Shown here: positions 47,894 through 51,010 of the stretch, in pieces | Layout of the letters: each line of letters opens with the position of its first letter | Position numbering within the stretch: the stretch's first letter is position 1 | NCBI GenBank assembly: GCA_018268435.1 | Contig: JAFDWP010000284.1 | Span: 1-51,010 of the forward strand | Direction of reading: 5' to 3' | From: Actinomycetota bacterium | GTDB taxonomy: Bacteria; Actinomycetota; Actinomycetes; Actinomycetales; Microbacteriaceae | DNA length: 51,010 nt | Made by a program: the position numbers and the translations under genes | The notes under the pieces: generated by a model | What the model saw: the letters and a program-made list of their open reading frames with translations, nothing else | What the model was told of the DNA's origin: nothing | Databases searched by the model: none

Positions 47894-49159
47894 TCAAGTG
47901 TCCAGGGGGTGTCTCGTCTCGACGTCCCGCATGCGTCCGGCTAGAAGCGCGACGATGGCGAGCAGCGTCGGCGCGACGCCGGCCACGATGAAGATGGCTG
48001 GTATCGGCACGATCAGCGATAGGGGCCCGGCGATGGCGATCGAGACGGGCATGAACGCGATGGAGACGAAGAAGTCGAGACTGGCGACACGGCCGATCAT
48101 TTCGGGTGGCACGAGGCGTTGAAGCAGTGTGCCCCAGATCACCACGCCGGCTCCTGTGGCAGCTCCGACCGCGAACAGTGTGGCGAGCATCACTATTAGG
48201 TTGTTGGCGAGGCCGATGAGCACGAGCGGGAGGGTTCCGCCGCCCCAGAGGCCGATCATCAGTGTCAGGTATCGCCGGGGCAGTTTGAGTGACGACACGA
48301 TGAGCGATCCGATGGCGCCTCCGATTCCGTAGGCGGCGAGTAGTAGTCCGAACGTTGCTTCGGCGTCGTCGAATCGGTCGCGGGTGAGGAAGGGGAGAAG
48401 TACCTCGATTGGGCCCTGGATGATGAGCGCGAGGGATGATCCGAAGATCAGGGTCCATAGCAGCCAGCGGGTGCGGGCGACGTAGCGGACCCCGGCTTTG
48501 AGGTCGCCCCACACGCTCGTGCGTTGCTGCGACTGTTCCGGTTCGGTGGTTTCCTCCCGGCGGCTGAGGAACAGTGTGATGACGAACGCGACTGCGTAGG
48601 ACGCGGCGACGATGACCGCTCCGATGGCGGGGAAGAACGCCCCGACGATGATCCCTCCGAGGGCGGGTCCGAGGCCCTGCCCCATCGAGGGCCGGAGAGC
48701 CCCTTCGAGCCCGTTTGCGGCGAGCAGTTGTTCGGGCGGTAGTACTTGGGGGAGGTAGGCGCTGTAGGCCGGGTAGAAGAACGCACTACCCGCGCCCATG
48801 GCGAACGAGGCGAGCCCGACATGCCACAACTCGATCGCGCCCGTGAGGGACAGCACCGCGACGGCGGCCATGACCGCCGCGGTGAGTCCCTGCACGGTGA
48901 TGATGATCCGCCGCTTCGAGAAGCGATCGGCTACCACCCCGCCGAGGACCGAGAAAGCGAAGAGGCCGAGGCTGAGCCCGGTAGCGACGGCTGACAGGGC
49001 AAGGGGGCTGTCGTCGAGTGCGAGCACCTGAAACACCATGACGATGGTCCACATGCCGGTGCCGAAGACTTCGATACCGACGGCCGCGAACAGCAGCCGG
49101 TAGTCGCGGGTAGCGAGAGGGCGCAGCGCCCGCAGCCGGTCGGGAGTCTCGCGGGTCAT
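47894..49159 (-). CDS. MFS efflux transporter (Mef-like, MFS_3 group)
   Basis: This 421-residue protein has 12 predicted helices and the MFS loop motif [15 protein letters not shown] (~residues 76-90). Its relatives include macrolide exporters of the Mef type and EntS-like exporters. Its ATG overlaps the stop of the ABC-F gene by 4 bp, so it is co-expressed with a ribosome-protection-type protein, the same pairing seen in mef-msr operons. The substrate is probably a ribosome-targeting antibiotic, by context. Confidence 0.85.
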   Translation of the reverse strand: MTRETPDRLRALRPLATRDYRLLFAAVGIEVFGTGMWTIVMVFQVLALDDSPLALSAVATGLSLGLFAFSVLGGVVADRFSKRRIIITVQGLTAAVMAAVAVLSLTGAIELWHVGLASFAMGAGSAFFYPAYSAYLPQVLPPEQLLAANGLEGALRPSMGQGLGPALGGIIVGAFFPAIGAVIVAASYAVAFVITLFLSRREETTEPEQSQQRTSVWGDLKAGVRYVARTRWLLWTLIFGSSLALIIQGPIEVLLPFLTRDRFDDAEATFGLLLAAYGIGGAIGSLIVSSLKLPRRYLTLMIGLWGGGTLPLVLIGLANNLIVMLATLFAVGAATGAGVVIWGTLLQRLVPPEMIGRVASLDFFVSIAFMPVSIAIAGPLSLIVPIPAIFIVAGVAPTLLAIVALLAGRMRDVETRHPLDT

Positions 49160-50796
49160 ACGAGCGCCTCGCTTTCGGTCGTAGCTTCCAGTTGCAGTGC
49201 CGGCCAGCCTTCGACGTCGCGGAGAAGCTGCCGGTCGTGGGTGGATACGACAACAGCCGCTTGGGTGGCGTTGAGCGCGTCGGTCAGTTCGTCGACGAGC
49301 GCGATCGATAGGTGGTTGGTCGGTTCGTCGAGCAAGAGCACGTGCGGCTTGGTGGCGAGCACCAGGGCCAGCTCGAGGCGCCGTTGCTGGCCCATCGACA
49401 GCTCACCTATCCGCTTGCTCGATTCGCGGGCGCGCAGGAGCCCGAGCTGCGAGAGACCGACTGCCTCACGCGATGGAACGAGCGCGTCGACGTGGGCTGC
49501 GTAGAACTCGCTCGCGCGACGATCCAGCGGCAGCTCCGACTCTTGGCGCAGAAAAGCGAGCCGCACGTTCTGCGGGCGACGAACGGTGCCGGTGTCCGGG
49601 CGGAGGTCTCCCGCTGCGACGCTCAGCAGTGTGGACTTGCCGGCCCCGTTGGGTCCGGTCACTACGAGACGCCCGCGGTGTGACAGAGAGAACGCCGCCG
49701 GGCGCGTAAGCCTGCCGGTCACGGTCACGTCCTCCACGCTCAACAGCACCGCTCCGGTTCGGGTCGCAAGCTCCGGGAAGCGAAACACTTGCGGCGGCTC
49801 GGGAACAGTCACCGCGTGCGCTTCGAGTTGCTCCTGCCGGCGATGCACGCTCTGCACGAGCCCGCCCGCGCGCGTGGCCCGTCCGTGCTTGTTGGTTCCC
49901 TTCTCTGGTCGCCACCCCGAGACGAGTCGGTTCTGCGCCGAGCTGAGACTGTCCTGCAGCCGCGCGAGCTCGGTCTGCTGTCGCTCGAATTCGTGCTCCC
50001 ACCGTTCGCGCTCGGCGCGCCGGCCCTCGCGGTAGCCGGCATAACCGTTGCCGTACACGCGCACCCGGTCATCCGGGGTCGGGTCGAGGTCCACGATCGT
50101 CTCCGCGACGTCGGAGAGCAGCGCGCGATCATGGGTGACGACGACCACGCCGCCGTTTCGCGACCGCAGTTGCGTGGTCAGAAACTCGAGGCCGCTTCGA
50201 TCGAGGTGATTTGTGGGTTCGTCGAGGAGCAGGAAATCGTCGTCGGCGCCGAGCAGGCACGCCAGACGGACTCGATAGCGCTGCCCGACGGAGAGGTCGT
50301 CCAGGCGCCGGGATGGCTCCGTTTCGGCGTCGAGTGCTTCCAACGCGATCTGCACCCGCCGTTCGGCATCCCACGCATCGAGGACTTCGGCGTGTTCCAA
50401 TGCGGCGGCGTATCGTTCTTCGGCGCCGGGGACGCCTGCGGCGAGTGACACCGCGGCCGAATCGAGGGCCGCAACGGCGGCGAGCGGCTGCGCGATCGCT
50501 TCCGCGACCGCCTGGCCCACTGTGCGGTTGCCGCCGGTCGGCATCTCTTGTTCGGCTATGCCGACCGTCCCGAGTCGCTGCACTACTCCGCTGTCCGGGG
50601 TGAGAGCGCCGCTGAGGACGTGCAGGAGCGTCGACTTCCCCCGGCCGTTCTCGCCCACGATCGCTACTCGCGAGGTGGCCGTGACCGTGAGGTCGACGTG
50701 GCTGAGGACGGGGGTGGCTCCGCGCGTTACGGAGACGTCGGAGGCGATGAGCTGCGCGCGATGGCGCGCTGGTAGAGGGGTGTTGAGGGAGAGCAT
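49156..50796 (-). CDS. ABC-F ATPase, likely antibiotic-resistance ribosome-protection protein
   Basis: This 546-residue protein starts at ATG 50796 with GAAGGA upstream. It has two ABC domains without membrane helices: Walker [10 protein letters not shown] (48-56) and [10 protein letters not shown], signatures [11 protein letters not shown] and [11 protein letters not shown], and two Walker B DEPTNHL motifs. The inter-domain linker has the coiled helices and the [13 protein letters not shown] segment typical of actinobacterial ARE-type ABC-F proteins. These displace macrolide-, lincosamide- or streptogramin-type drugs from ribosomes. A nine-codon leader ORF lies upstream. Confidence 0.88.
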   Translation of the reverse strand: MLSLNTPLPARHRAQLIASDVSVTRGATPVLSHVDLTVTATSRVAIVGENGRGKSTLLHVLSGALTPDSGVVQRLGTVGIAEQEMPTGGNRTVGQAVAEAIAQPLAAVAALDSAAVSLAAGVPGAEERYAAALEHAEVLDAWDAERRVQIALEALDAETEPSRRLDDLSVGQRYRVRLACLLGADDDFLLLDEPTNHLDRSGLEFLTTQLRSRNGGVVVVTHDRALLSDVAETIVDLDPTPDDRVRVYGNGYAGYREGRRAERERWEHEFERQQTELARLQDSLSSAQNRLVSGWRPEKGTNKHGRATRAGGLVQSVHRRQEQLEAHAVTVPEPPQVFRFPELATRTGAVLLSVEDVTVTGRLTRPAAFSLSHRGRLVVTGPNGAGKSTLLSVAAGDLRPDTGTVRRPQNVRLAFLRQESELPLDRRASEFYAAHVDALVPSREAVGLSQLGLLRARESSKRIGELSMGQQRRLELALVLATKPHVLLLDEPTNHLSIALVDELTDALNATQAAVVVSTHDRQLLRDVEGWPALQLEATTESEALV

Positions 50797-50931
50797 TCGT
50801 ATCCTTCGGAAACGACGCACCGCACGGCTATGAAGCGTGCGAGGGTGCGCAAGGTGACGGCGACCCGTGCAGGGTCGAGAACGAGCGGCCGCCGCAGGCT
50901 CGGATGACTCAACGAGCGCGGTAGGCCTTAC
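50797..50931 (-). promoter_or_regulatory. Leader region between the short peptide and ABC-F, putative attenuator
   Basis: This 135-nt leader separates the nine-codon ORF from the ABC-F ATG. It contains a hairpin GACCC-TGCAC-GGGTC (50876-50862) and a looser GCAC/GTGC arm nearer the start. No T-rich terminator is evident, so control by ribosome stalling and changed folding is more likely than a simple terminator. The structure was judged by eye only. Confidence 0.4.
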
Positions 50932-50961
50932 TCAGCCGTCACAGGAAGTACAAATGCACAT
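50932..50961 (-). CDS. Nine-residue Cys-rich leader peptide
   Basis: The minus strand from ATG 50961 to TGA 50932 encodes MCICTSCDG, with three Cys in nine residues, 135 nt before the ABC-F gene. The promoter-like TTGCTC/TACACT pair ends four bases before this ATG, so the peptide may be translated leaderless or nearly so. Short leader ORFs that stall on antibiotic-bound ribosomes commonly control ABC-F and erm genes. The Cys-rich sequence is unusual for that purpose. Confidence 0.55.
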   Translation of the reverse strand: MCICTSCDG

Positions 50962-50965
50962 TCCG

Positions 50966-50993
50966 AGTGTATCGAACGACGTGATCAGAGCAA
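50966..50993 (-). promoter_or_regulatory. Promoter of the ABC-F/MFS operon
   Basis: TTGCTC (50993-50988) and TACACT (50971-50966) are separated by 16 bp and point to the leader-peptide ATG at 50961. The close distance implies a start site at or next to the ATG. No repressor operator is obvious. Confidence 0.5.
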
Positions 50994-51010
50994 CCACCGA
51001 AGAGACTCCG

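Noticed and set aside
1..51010. CRISPR arrays, tRNA or rRNA genes, insertion-sequence transposases
   Set aside because: No regularly spaced repeat-spacer pattern, no cloverleaf or rRNA sequence, and no DDE transposase motif was recognised on either strand.

Overview
The window is a high-GC segment of an actinobacterial mobile replicon. The small Cys-rich/HTH proteins, the T4SS gene order and the Tad-type pilus genes suggest a Microbacteriaceae-like host such as Microbacterium, but this is inferred from gene style and not from a marker gene. It has no rRNA, tRNA or housekeeping genes. It carries replication/partition, conjugation, pilus, toxin-antitoxin, integration and drug-resistance cassettes, so it reads as a large conjugative plasmid or ICE.

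Layout. (1) 0.1-5.1 kb: a UmuD-like S24 peptidase followed by a truncated umuC remnant, a HerA/FtsK-like ATPase, and two copies of a two-family set of small DNA-binding proteins. (2) 5.1-8.6 kb: an operon with a degenerate family-B DNA-polymerase-like protein, an HTH protein faintly like a telomere terminal protein, a ParA with a deviant Walker A, and a small ribbon-helix-helix partner. (3) 8.6-12.9 kb: a 335-bp gene-free region with repeats (candidate origin), an SRAP/HMCES-like peptidase, a ParA plus small centromere-binding partner, and a wHTH Rep-like protein. The rep-parA junction holds 13 contiguous 9-bp repeats, and related TGCTTGCA repeats sit in three intergenic or promoter regions. 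(4) 13.1-23.8 kb, minus strand: T4SS genes (FtsK-like coupling ATPase, lysozyme/M23 wall hydrolase, VirB6/TrbL-like channel, VirB4 ATPase, TcpE-like, small pilin-like and TcpC-like proteins). (5) 24.1-25.4 kb: a sigma-factor-like protein and small regulators. (6) 25.7-37.5 kb: a complete Tad-like pilus operon (RcpC, TadZ, TadA, TadB, TadC, pilin and TadE-like proteins, lipoprotein, secreted protein, LysM/BTAD membrane protein, prepilin peptidase). (7) 37.6-44.4 kb: a zeta-type toxin with its antitoxin, a YhcG-like nuclease, a triple-HTH regulator, small unknown genes and an NrdH-like redoxin. (8) 44.4-47.8 kb: a tyrosine recombinase / XRE / zinc-finger recombinase-like trio. (9) 47.9-51.0 kb, minus strand: an ABC-F plus MFS resistance operon behind a nine-residue Cys-rich leader peptide.

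The main observation is a bipartite element, TGTCSA followed after a fixed distance by CMRCCCCTTRTRGG (always 18 bases between TGTC and the second box). It occurs five times, each time in the correct orientation upstream of a transcription unit: the TcpC/VirB4 operon, the coupling-ATPase operon, the Tad operon, the zeta toxin-antitoxin operon and the triple-HTH regulator operon. It looks like a dedicated promoter class that coordinates conjugation, pilus and addiction genes, possibly read by the sigma-like protein encoded between the first and third of these units. No relaxase is recognisable in the window.
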